From the NCBI GenBank assembly GCA_918026815.1, contig CAKJVC010000061.1, forward strand, positions 248,001 through 312,000: a DNA stretch of 64,000 nucleotides. Reading direction: 5' to 3'. Below are positions 24,997 through 36,300 of this stretch, piece by piece. Positions within the stretch are counted from its first letter, which is position 1. Every line of letters begins with the position of its first letter. A program made the position numbers and the translations under genes. Source of the DNA: Chalara sp. BL73. Taxonomy: Eukaryota > Ascomycota > Leotiomycetes > Helotiales. The notes below the pieces were generated by a model, which did not search any database, was not told the DNA's origin, and saw nothing but the letters and a program-made list of their open reading frames with translations.

Positions 24997-26520
24997 ATGT
25001 TGATCAAAGGGGAAAAGTACGCATGTGAAGCCTGTGTCAGAGGCCATCGTGTTACCAATTGCCAACATTCCGATCGGCCATTGCAGCACATCAACAAGAA
25101 GGTATGTCGTTGATGCCAAGCTTCCCAAAAGATGTCGCAAGCCTTACTGACCCCTCCTAGGGCCGTCCTGTCTCCCAGTGCCAGCATTGCCGAACATTGC
25201 GAAAGTCCCGTTCTGCGCATGTCCGCTGCGAATGTGGCGAGAAGGGACATAGTAAAGGGGCGTGTACACATGAGGGTGAATCGCACGGTAAGCTTTTCTC
25301 GAGCTTTCATGGCATAACAGCAGCAGTTTCTGATCATTGATATAGCAGACAATTGCTGTTGCAGCCACGGCGGGCGTTGCTCTTGCTCGTTGAAGAAGGA
25401 ACACCTTGATCCGGTACCTGAATCTGACTCGGATGAATCGTCTCTGGCATCACTTCCAGTACCTGAGATCCGCAGACCTCGCGCACAAACAGACGGCGGC
25501 TTGACAATATTTACAAATGGCCACCATAAACCCGTCAAGCACAATAACATGGCCCATAAATGTGGTACTCCGTACAGCCTGCCTAGAGCGCATTCTATCC
25601 ATGGCTCTTCGCCGTCAGGCCTGGCAAATAGATCGGTCGACAATTTGCCGCACACAAACACGATAGATGCATTGCATAGTGAGTCTCACATCAAGGACTC
25701 AATTGTGAGCGCTCAGAAGGAGCAGCGCATGGTCAAATCGGAGCATGGATCACCACATGTAAAGCCAGCATCAAATTTTGAACAACTGAACGGTTTCCTG
25801 CCCCCACTGGAGATTGCTGCAAGCCTCCCTGGAGACTACACCTTTTTACAAAATTATGACAACTTTACGGGTATCGCAGATCATGACCAACCTCTTTTTT
25901 CTGCCGGCTTATTAAGCGCTGCATCCGTCGATTGGTCTCATTATGATGGTTTGGACTTTAACAATGACGGTTTTGCTACATCATCATATAGTCAAGCTGC
26001 TTCATTCAACGGGTTTGACTTCAATGGACTTGAGCAACCAGCATTGACGACAACTTCAACTTCCGGAGAAATTTCCGAAGTGGAAGACTTTCCAACGTAC
26101 GAAACGGCAGCAGCTCGCCCAAGCTTGTTAAACAACCAATATGGTTCTGATTTCGACGTCTCGGATCTTAACGGAGAAGCCGATGGCTATAGGCTCAGTA
26201 CCGCATCATCGTACATTCGTTTGCCTCAAGCTCAACTGCTTGCCACCAATAGTAGCGATACCAACGACATGGATTCATTTCTGAAGAGTGTTGGTCCGGT
26301 TGACGGATTTACCAATCAGGGGCTGCCCGTGGTGTCTTTCGATGCAGAAATTGGAAAGAGCGCGCAGATTTCAACAGACTTGGAAGATAACAATACCTTC
26401 CTGGGGTTGTCCGCCGACGAAGACAACGATGTCTTCTGGATGAATGATTACACCTCGAATACTATATCGATCAATCCTCCACCGAGTGAAACGTATGGAG
26501 AAAATGTCTGGGTTCAATAA
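24997..26520 (+). CDS. copper-fist transcription factor
   Basis: Predicted copper-responsive transcription factor of the Ace1/Mac1/Cuf1 type. Three exons: 24997-25101, 25161-25287 and 25346-26520, about 468 residues. A tandem acceptor at 25349 would drop one residue. The copper fist occupies residues 1-63: MLIKGEKYACEACVRGHRV, the minor-groove-binding KKGRP motif exactly across the first junction, and zinc ligands in CQHCRTLRKSRSAHVRCEC. The third exon opens with a Cys-rich CCCSHGGRCSCS cluster like the copper-sensing segment of this family, then LKKEHLDPVPES. The remaining 350 residues are acidic and Asn/Ser/Asp-rich, with no second Cys cluster of the Mac1 type. Whether it activates on high or low copper cannot be told from sequence. 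Confidence 0.93.
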
Positions 26521-28850
26521 CACTTGTGGAAAGGCAATAGGCCTTCATGTTATTGAATTCCTACATGGGATATATTTGCCCACGAATGGATGGTATTTAG
26601 GGAGCCTGGTTGGGATGCGAGGCTATTTCGAGACTTTACAGATGTCTATAGATTGTAGTGTCACATATGTTTCAATAGAGTATTCGATTGGAGATGCGTG
26701 CTTTCATGCTGGCCCTTGTGCTTCCGAATTAGAAATTGATACTACAAGTTAAGCTAAAGTGCTAAATAATAGGCTCTAGGTGCGAAGGGTTACAGTGGCA
26801 CGGAACAATGAATGGCCACTGGAACATAGTATTTCCTTGTAATACCCTTGCCGCTTTATATTATGTTGCTTGAAGACATGTTGGCCTAATAGCCCTAAAG
26901 AATTGATGGGCTCCACGTTGTTGACTGCCGAGTGCACATCATATGCCGGCGCATTCAGTGGGGTTGGATGACAGTCTTCTGGTCAACTGATGTGATGGCC
27001 AGCACCGCCAGCATAGCTCTATCTTGTGGACATGATTTTTTGGGTGTGAAAGGGCTTCCCCCGATGCTTCTCAGGCCTGAGAAAGCTTGTCTGTATGTCC
27101 GCTGCTCGTGCGAAGCTTTGATATGCGATCCAAGAATTCTTCTACCTCTTGGATTGTTCGAGTTTGCCCATGCGCAGACACATCCTCGAGCGTTTGCTGC
27201 TGTTTATTTCAAACTAGCCAAGGAGAACATCGTTCTTCCAGCCCGGCTCTCTCAAATACAATACTCCGAGTGGTACCTAATGTGCCCCTCAATCGTGGGG
27301 TAGTAAGTAGCCAAGAACGAAGGCATGGAGAGGGTCATATATTGGGTGAAGCTGGTGGCCGGAGCAGGTTTGCCCGTGATGTCTGTTTAACGCAAGGAAA
27401 AAGGATGAGCCTAAATTGCGGTGCAGAGCTCTGGTGCGCTGCCTTACAAGACCTTGGAATGACCCAATGCGACTTTTGCCTGTGGTGAGGTTTGCTGCAG
27501 GCTGTTGTCCCGGGTGGATTCTGTGAATCCTTCACTGTTAGGATGAAGCTCGCGCTGAAAGGTGATTTTGAAGTCAAGGTTTGGGGCGCGTACTTGTATC
27601 TGGGAAGCTGTGCAATTATGATGTTTGGCAGAGAAGGAGTTCTGGTGAGGGTATTCACGTCGCTCAAGGCACCAAATCAAAGGGAGCAATCAAGCTTCTG
27701 AATTTTTGATGGGCATACTTTCGTGACATATTGGCAGTTAATATACAGTAGTCCACGGGCTCTGGTCGTCACCTTGACTACTATTTTCCGTAGATACATG
27801 AAGCTAAGCTTTCTTTGTGCCACGCAACATGACCCCTCCAACACCACACCACCCTGGGCCACACACTGGGCCGGCCACACTGGAGGTGCAAAGCTGGTCA
27901 GAGGAGACGCCCAAGTGATCCCCAGGAGGCCCCATCCCCCTGCTTCCCCACACTTACCATAAAACTTCAATGTCTGGATGGCGCGGAAGCTTTCGAGAAT
28001 ACAGTTACAGTTATCAATCCTGGGACCTCCGTCCCAGTCCGGGGGAGGTGCGGCAACTGGGCAACTGGCGGTTTCTGCTTTGCTTGATATGCACAGCTTG
28101 GCATGTATAATGATACCTCAAAAGACATATTCTTACAATTGGTTGGGTCACACCCACAAGAACATTTCATAGGAACTATAGGACTTCAGGCAATAACAGA
28201 AAACTGCCCTTATCGGCTCCCTGCTGCACACAAGATGGGGCCGCGTTTGCCGTTCTTTTCTCCAACAATTTCGAGTGGCATGCCCTGATGACCCTAACCC
28301 TAACGCTTAAACCCTAAGTTGTAGCCAGTTAGGCACTGGATATCGGTTGTCGAGTCCTCCCCAATTCAGCTTTCTCCAGGTTGTTGACTGTCTCCAAACT
28401 AACAGAAGTACAAGTATCCGGCCACGAAAGCCAACCTAACTCTAAGAGGCTAGTGCGGCGGCTGCTCGAGCTTCAACGTCGAAAAGGAACCACTCGGTGG
28501 TTTCTTCTTAAATTAAACGCAACAAAGTATTTCCATTCTCCGATCGCGAACCGCGAATTAAACACAATTAAGCCCTGTTGCACGATACGCGATTGTCCTA
28601 GTATCTTGCTTCGCATTAGCAAGTGGACTGGTAGAACCTGATCGCGTGGGCATATCATCACCAGCAAGCTTCCAAGTAAGTTCATTGAGGCAAAATTGAT
28701 TTCTCCAGATCGAGTCGCGTTGATGCACTTCCGTCACACAATTCCCAGTTCTCCCGAAACCGAGAATATAGAGTACCATACATGCAATATGACTGACTCC
28801 TTGTCATCACAGACCCCGCTCGCCCGTGCCCATGCTAGGAGCTCTCCAAC
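26521..28850. other. 2.3 kb intergenic region
   Basis: Lies between two plus-strand transcription-factor genes. Candidate ORFs around 26930-27490 and 27677-27970 start with GTG or have poor composition and were not accepted. A telomere-like repeat lies at 28291-28317. The last 500 bp should be the promoter of the Zn2Cys6 gene. Confidence 0.45.
28291..28317 (+). repeat. interstitial telomere-like repeat (CCCTAA)
   Basis: ACCCTAACCCTAACGC followed by TTAAACCCTAA: two perfect CCCTAA units and one more after a short gap. TTAGGG is the common telomere unit of filamentous fungi. Location is about 535 bp upstream of the Zn2Cys6 gene. It may be a relic or a binding site for a Tbf1/Teb1-like Myb factor. 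Confidence 0.65.
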
Positions 28851-31361
28851 ATGAGCCAGTCTGAAGCACAAGACATGCACACCTATCCTTCGCCGAATGC
28901 GGGGGACCACGACAATGGTGCGCAGCATCCTCACCATCCCTTCTACCCAAATCCAGGACAAGCTCAACCATCTAACGGTGCCTCGTCCGACGAATTGCTC
29001 GTCGCCCATCTGAATCGAAGCCCTACATCGAATATGAATGTTGGTGTTGGTGGAAATGTGCCAGATGGCCAGGTCAGTCAGAGGCAGGATCTTGTTCACC
29101 ACAGCTTCCAGCACCACGGCGGCCCGTCAGGACATAGCAATGCAGCGCAGATGCATTCACCCAGTCCCGTCAACAATGCAATGATTGAGTACCGATCGGA
29201 TAGCGGGGGGGCTTCCGCGTCAAAGAGATCAAAGACCTCCCGAGCCTGTGACGAATGTCGGCGCAAGAAGGTGAAATGCGAGTTTGACGACCCTGGAGAC
29301 CTTGGAGCGTGCAAGAACTGCAAGCGCATCAATAGCACATGTGCATATACTCGACCGCCTCAGAAGCGCGGCCCAAGTAAAGGGTATGTAGTTTATTGTC
29401 CACTGGCTTCGCGTTCTATAACTAATACAATTGCTTAGGTATATTAAGGAGCTTTCAGATAGGGTCGACCGTCTCGAGGGAGGAGTAGGCTATCCTAGTA
29501 GAGGTATGCAAGCAATCGACGGCTCAAGCTATGCTGTCGCGCAGAATACTACAAATGAGCATGGAGAACCATTCCCCGCGGACACCAATCTGGATGCTAT
29601 CAGCCAGAAGAGAAGGCATTCTTCGATTTCAGCTGATTTTGGTAGTCACTATCCCCCCCGGCCGCAACTAGGCTATGCAAATCATGATCCTCGTCGGACT
29701 CCACCTCCACCTTCTTTCTCCTTTGCGCCTTCTCAATCTGGTACCAGCCAGCATTTCAAGGACTTGAGCCATTCTCCTGCTGGACTGCAGCCACTCGCTG
29801 TCTGGAAGCCTGCCCCGGTCCCAGAAATGAACCGACAAAGCAGTTCGCTGGACAGCACGGTCCAAGCTGATCAAAGTTTCACCGATACTGATCCTGCGCA
29901 TTTCGAGAGCTTGCTTCAAAAGTCTGATATCCCTACCAATCGGTCACTGATCTGCACATATATATACTGACTTCCGAGCTAGGTATCATATTCTGATTCA
30001 TCCAACATATCCAGTTCTATTTTCTGATAACAATAAAACTGTAAATCTAGTTTCAGGATGCCCACAAACGCTAAAATCGGCATTCTGGTGCGCCTTGTCT
30101 GCGGCACTCCAATCACTTTCAGGTTCAAGCTCTCAATCCGATCAAGGAGGTGCCAAAAAGGCTGCAAGATTCATCACGGATTTTCAATATGAACATACCT
30201 CGGAACTTCCATCTTCTGCTCACCTAGTACATTTGCAATCCACGATTCTCTTGGCCATTGAGGCTGAAGCCCGTGGACCAGTCATCAAAGGCCCTTCCTA
30301 TTCAGAATGGCTTGGTACTGCAATCGGATTATCTCATTCCCTCCATCTTCATGTTTACAAAGAAACCCAAATCCATCGGCAAGACGGCCAGTCTGAGTCG
30401 GAGGACGACGTCAGACGCCGACTTTGGTGGATTCTAGTCATTATGGATCGATGGCATGCAACGAGCACTGCAGGGCCTATTCAAATCCCGGAGCAAGCTT
30501 GTGTTTTACATCCTGAGGACCAGATGCTACTGAAAGACAAGTTTTATCATCTTGTTCGTGAGTCTATCTCCCTTTCTTGTATTGGCACCTCTCTAAAAAT
30601 TACAGGATTATCACTTGTTGTGGGAGATTCCCTTTCTGCGCTTGGGCCTTCCAAACTTCCTCCATTTGCTCTACCAAACAAGATCATCATAAACCTTCTA
30701 CGAGGAGAAATAGAGAGGTGCCGGGAAGGATTTCCTGTTTCTTTCCAAGATCCTGCCAATGCACCATTAATCCATTTCTCTCACCGATATCTTTGGTTGC
30801 AACTGCAACTGCTCGCTCCTGATACTGAAGCTAGTGTCATCCTTGACACAATCACGCAGATTACTGACTTGCTTTCGAATGAATTTGTAGCAACGGAATC
30901 TCCTCTGGCCCGCCACGTAGCTTGCCTTGCTACACAGGTTCTTGTTGAGTTAAGCCGCCAACCGCAGACAAGAGAGCCGGCAACGGCTAAGCTTGAGACT
31001 ATTTTGAAGATGCGTGTTGCTTCGCCATTTTGGGACGTTTCGATCAAGGAGCAAATCAGAAAAAGCATTGCCTCATTTGGCAACACCACTGCTAGCCAAC
31101 ACGCTTTGGTTGCTAGCCAGGGCTTGCAACATCTCGCTGAATTGGCTACTGCTTCAACCGGAGATGATAAGGACAATCATGAGACTCTAGACGTAAGTGA
31201 CATGTCAGAACTCGTGCACCCGATTCTGTTCTTGCATCTTGTTCAGAAGGGGCTACCACTGTATACATACTAATACTCATCCATAACAGACTGTGCCCCA
31301 ACGTCAACATGGACTTATGTCTTTGCTTCAAGACGGATATGTTAGCAGGTTTAGTGGTTGA
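28851..31361 (+). CDS. Zn2Cys6 transcription factor, Rgt1-like
   Basis: Predicted zinc-cluster regulator. Exons: 28851-29383, 29439-29942, 29983-30557, 30606-31192 and 31290-31361, about 756 residues. The zinc cluster begins at C133 (CDECRRKKVKC, then CKNCKRINSTC; spacing C2-C6-C10-C2-C6-C). It is followed by KRGPSKGYIKELSDRVDRLE, a linker and coiled coil like those of Rgt1-type glucose-transporter regulators. The fungal-specific domain starts near HPTYPVLF and FWCALSAALQ and includes RRRLWWILVIMDRW. Two introns are unusual. The second (29943-29982) is only 40 bp with a weak GTCACT donor, and a 66 bp alternative starting at GTCTGA is possible. The third (30558-30605) is 48 bp and leaves the frame open if retained. 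The last exon adds 23 residues ending YVSRFSG. The regulon is unknown. Confidence 0.85.
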
Positions 31362-33310
31362 AAAATATATGGCTCATTGACCGATACTCTGCACTTCTGA
31401 TACAAAGAGATACAAAATTATGGATACTGGATGAGGAGAAATATGGTTGAGGAGTTTTTGTGGTTATGGTATACCCCGATCCGCCGAGCTTTCGCGGAAC
31501 GACATATTGGGTTCTTTCCCCTCCGCATTTTCTAACATTTTTATCGGCATTTGTCCTGATCGGAGGCGGCGTCATTGGAAGCATTTTCGTGGAGTTTGGG
31601 CATAAGCTGATGCTCGTTGGGGGACACTAGTTTTGACCGGAGTTGCACAGCGAGGGTTTGGAGCAAGCATGGGGCATTCATATGTATGGGAATGAACATA
31701 TGAGGCTATTTTGTATAATAAATATGGCATCTATAAAAACAATCTAGCGTTCGTGAATTAGCAACCTCATAAACATGGTGTTTATTCATGTTTCATGGGG
31801 GATTTAGTGAGAGCGAGTAGGAGAATTGTGATAGGGTGTAGTAGTATGGTGGGGGATTCACACATGGGTAGGAACTTCAGCCACACCGAGAGCCTTAGGA
31901 AGTACATAAGTAATGGTTATTAGTAGCTGGAGTGGTTCGTGTAAGTGAACAAGTGGTGGTGTACCATGCTTGGTGACATCAGAGGATGGCGGCTGGATTT
32001 TGTGAGCCATCTATGTGTACTGAGCACCGATAGAGAAAGAGAGAGAGAGAGAGAAAGAGAAAGAAAGAGAAAGAAAGAGAAAGAAAGAGAAAGAAAGAGA
32101 GAGTATTTATTATGGCTGTTTTAAAGTATATATACCTTCTGAAGTTGTACTAGCATTGCTTGCGAATTTGTCAAACTGCGAGGTCTACGTAGAACAGTTG
32201 CCCTGGACCAGTTAATACTCAGGAGTGAGTTAGGTCTAGTTAGTGTATAAATGTGTGCGGGGGTTGCCTCCCGGTGTCCTTGTCTAATGAAGGAAGCTAT
32301 CTTCATTGAAGATAGGATCTATAATAGTGTACGGCGGCACTTTGGTTGAGGTAAAACGTAAGAAATCCGATTTGTTTACTCTGCTAACCGGAACAAATAC
32401 GGGGACGGAATCGTAACGGGGTTAAAATCAGGGTTTTCTTGGTATTGCATCCCTGGAAGGAGGAGGGAGCCCCAAGGTTGCGGGCAGATACAGGGGGTGG
32501 CAGCCTGTAAGAGGCCCCCTAAGGAGGCACCATAAACAAGTACAGTAAAAGCAACGGCTAGCGCAAAGCATAAATTCCACATGTGGCGGTCTTGCTACAG
32601 CGTTCTGATCTTAAAGCACTACTACCTCTGGCCCCAGCATCTGTTGCACGAAATGAGGGAAAGAGGATTCATTCGTGAGGGTGGCAGAGATAAGAGGCAT
32701 TATAGATGACAGACACGATGGGGTACTGGCAAGACTCGGCACTAATATTAAGTGGGAGACCGGTATAGTACCAGAAGATGGGAATCTGGGAAATGGCATG
32801 TGTTTGACCCTTACAAGACACCATATTCATCACATTTCGCTCCTCCTATTTGTTGTTCGCCACCTTACTATGCCCCCACCATTGACTTAGCACCAAGTGG
32901 TGTGTATTAGGGGTTTTCTCTTTCTCTAGTTGACAACTCTCCATTTCTCATTGTCTGTCAATTCCCGTCTTGACGTCCCTCCTTTATCCTCCTTCACCCC
33001 TCCGGCGCAGGCGCAGACGCACCGCCTGTCTGGCTGCCAAGAAACGTGCCAAAAGATATCACCTCGAATTGACATTGATCGGCTCCTCAAAAGCCGGCCC
33101 TGCTATTTGCCATTTAACTAGATATCGGACGACTATCTTCATGCATTCTTTACACAGTTCTATCATTTATTTGGCCCCTACTACCGCGCCTGGCAGTTCC
33201 TGCTAAAATACCTCCATCCTTGAATCTAGCTTGCGTTAATCCTCTTTCAGGACTGTGCGTCTGGCTCTTAAACAGCAGCAGACACCTCACAGCTTCATGC
33301 AGAGTTGAAT
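31362..33310. other. 1.95 kb intergenic region
   Basis: Contains a 75 bp GAAA/GA microsatellite and the phytochrome promoter. A 68-codon minus-strand ORF with an ATG (32376-32582) has a signal-peptide-like start, but support is too thin to call it. Nothing else was recognised. Confidence 0.45.
32030..32103. repeat. GA / GAAA purine microsatellite
   Basis: Pure-purine tract: (GA)n, then several copies of a ten-base AAAGAGAAAG unit, then (GA)n. Likely to vary in length between isolates. It lies 1.2 kb upstream of the phytochrome start. Confidence 0.9.
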
Positions 33311-36300
33311 ATGGGAGACGATGTTCCAAGAGATGGCTCGGAGTTGTCCAACGTCGAAAATGCCACCAGCCACCAGCATATAGAGAGCAGTGGAGAGTCG
33401 ACGCCGGCGCAGAAACCTTCCATGAATGCGGCATACTCCCCCAATAGCTTTGTTCCAATTCCACAGTCGGAAACGTCGTCGTCATGGAGTCAGGGCTCAG
33501 ATAAACAGATAGAGAGTCCAGGATCTACCACAGACAGGGTATTTCCCATTCGAAGCGCAATCAAGGTGGACAGTACTCAAGGCCAGACGCCGTTCCCAGG
33601 CAAGAATAGAAGTCCACAGCAGGAATATTTTTCACACATGGATAGCGTTGCAAGTCATGACTTCAACTCAGCGTGGTCCCAAAATAATACCATGGAGGCG
33701 AAAGGACGGAAGAGCCCAAGTCTTCGAACGCGCTCGAAACGGGAGTCACAGGGAAATGCTCCACGAAAATCCTCTGAGAGGAAAGCTTCTTTGCCAGCGC
33801 CTTCCCAGGATTCTAGTAGATATGGTGGCGGCAGTCGTATGCATCTCTTCAGCGATGCAGGCTCCGATAAGTCGAATGATAGAACGGAATCAAGCCTCAG
33901 GACCACAGAACAATCAGTCTCTTTCGGACCCGGGACACCTAATGAGGCGAAGAGCGATGCGGGTAGCATCACTGGTCTAGTCACTGCTAGATTCAAGCAT
34001 ATTGTTACGGAAGAAGGGCATGCAGTAATCACTGGCCGAGATGGCGAGACTTTGCAGAGATGCGAAGATGAACCAATCCATATTCCCGGCGCCGTGCAGA
34101 GCTTTGGCTTGCTTGTAGCCCTGGAAGAAAAGGAAGAAGGCCAACTCGTAGTTCGAGTTGTTAGTGAGAACTCTCACCGAATGATTGGCTATACCCCTAA
34201 GGAACTATTTCAGCTGGCCAGTTTCTGCGACATACTTTCCGAGGAGCAGCAGGAAAATCTTCTAGACCATATCGACTTCATTCGTGATGAGGACGCAGAT
34301 CCCGCCTCAAACGGCCCTGAGGTGTTCACGATCACAGTCCGCCCGCCTAATTCGCCTAGGAGAAGCCAGAAGTTATGGTGTGCCATGCATATTAATCCGG
34401 CTAACTCAGATCTGATCATTTGTGAATTTGAGCTTGATGATGACCATCTGTATCCCTTAGTACCTCCAGATGAAGAGAAGTCAGGGCCACCCGAAGACAC
34501 CTTGCATAGCAAACCCACGGAGGAGGAATATATCGAAAGTACAATTGCTATGAGCAAGCCATTGCGTGTATTGAGAAGCGCCAGGAAGAGGAGAGGTGAG
34601 GCCGCTGCGATGGAAGTGTTCAATAGTAAGTTATCTCAGATCTAACAGCGTTTTTCGGGCAGTACAGGCACTTTCTTCTTCGTAATAGCTTAAGCATTAT
34701 TTTACGACACGTCCGCGATAATAGTTATTAATGAATTCTTCTCTTAGTCATGTCTCAGGTTCAGGAGCAATTAGCAGCAGCTCCTAGCCTTGAAACATTC
34801 TTGAAAATCCTGGTGGGTGTGGTCAAAGAACTGACCGGATTTCATCGTGTCATGATTTATCAATTCGATTCCGTATTCAATGGCCGAGTTGTGACAGAAC
34901 TGGTTGATCCCCGAGCGACCAAGGACCTGTATAAAGGATTGAACTTTCCTGCGTCCGACATTCCGAAGCAAGCCAGAGAGTTGTATAAGATTAACAAGGT
35001 CAGACTACTGTACGATCGGGATCTTGAGAGTGCCCGCCTGGTATGCAGGACCGTAGATGACCTCGAAACACCTTTGGATCTTTCATTCGCATATTTGAGG
35101 GCTATGTCGCCCATACACATCAAATACCTTACCAACATGGCAGTCAGAAGTTCCATGAGCATCTCAATCAATGCCTTTGGTGACTTATGGGGTCTTATAT
35201 CTTGCCACGGCTATGGACCCAAAGGAATGCGTGTATCTTTTCCTATTAGGAAGATGTGCCGTCTAATTGGAGACACCGCCTCGAGGAATATTGAAAAGCT
35301 CTCGTACGCCTCCAGACTTCAGGCTCGCAAGCTCATTAACACTGTTCCAACCGAGTCCAACCCTTCTGGCTATATTATTGCGTCCTCGGATGATCTGCTC
35401 AAGCTTTTTGACGCCGACTTTGGGCTGCTTTCGATCAAAGGGGAGACCAAGATACTAGGTAAACTCGAGCAATCACAGGAAGCCTTGGCGATGCTTGAAT
35501 ATCTACGTCTCCGCAAGATTACGTCTGTCATTACCTCCCAAGATATCAGAGAAGATTTTCCGGATCTAAAATACCCGCCTGGTTTCGTTGTTATTTCAGG
35601 CCTTCTTTTGGTTCCCCTCAGCGTAGGTGGGACCGACTTTATTGTGTTCTTCAGACGAGGAGGTGTCAAAGAAATAAAGTGGGCGGGGAACCCATATGAA
35701 AAGTTCATCAAGGAGGGGACAGAGGGATATCTAGAGCCAAGGAAAAGCTTCAGAACTTGGAGTGAGATCATTGTAGGGAAATGCCGAGAATGGACAGACG
35801 AACAGGCTGAGACCGCCGCCGTGCTTTGCTTGGTCTACGGAAAATTTATTGAGGTGTGCTTCCAATCACGATGCGTTATTTATGCTAATAGTGCTTCAGG
35901 TTTGGCGGCAAAAAGAAGCAGCTTTGCAGAACAGCCAGCTCACGAGGCTTTTGCTTGCGAATTCCGCGCACGAAGTTCGAACTCCGTTGAATGCTATCAT
36001 CAATTACCTGGAAATCGCCCTGGAAGGTGCATTAGATCAAGAAACACGGGATAATCTCTCCAAATCTCACTCAGCATCTAAGTCGCTGATATATGTTATT
36101 AACGATTTACTGGATTTGACCAATACGGAAGAAGGCCAAGAACTGATCAAGGATGAAGTGTTCGATCTTCCGCTGACCATACGTGAAACAGCCGAATCTT
36201 TCAGAGGTGACGCCAAACGGAAAGGTCTGGAATATGAGGTTATAGAGCATCCTGGACTGCCACAGTTGGTCCAAGGTGATCAGCGGCGAGTTAGGCAGGC

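Noticed and set aside
26932..27488. Two overlapping plus-strand ORFs of 123 and 133 codons
   Set aside because: The first starts with GTG. Composition is unlike the neighbouring genes and no intron structure fits.
32376..32582. 68-codon minus-strand ORF with a signal-peptide-like start (MWNLCFALAVAFTVLVYG)
   Set aside because: Secreted-looking start, but the remainder has no pattern, no intron fits and there is no homology I can recall.
33305..33310. Phytochrome start two codons upstream
   Set aside because: It would need a TTG start. The ATG at 33311 is two codons downstream.
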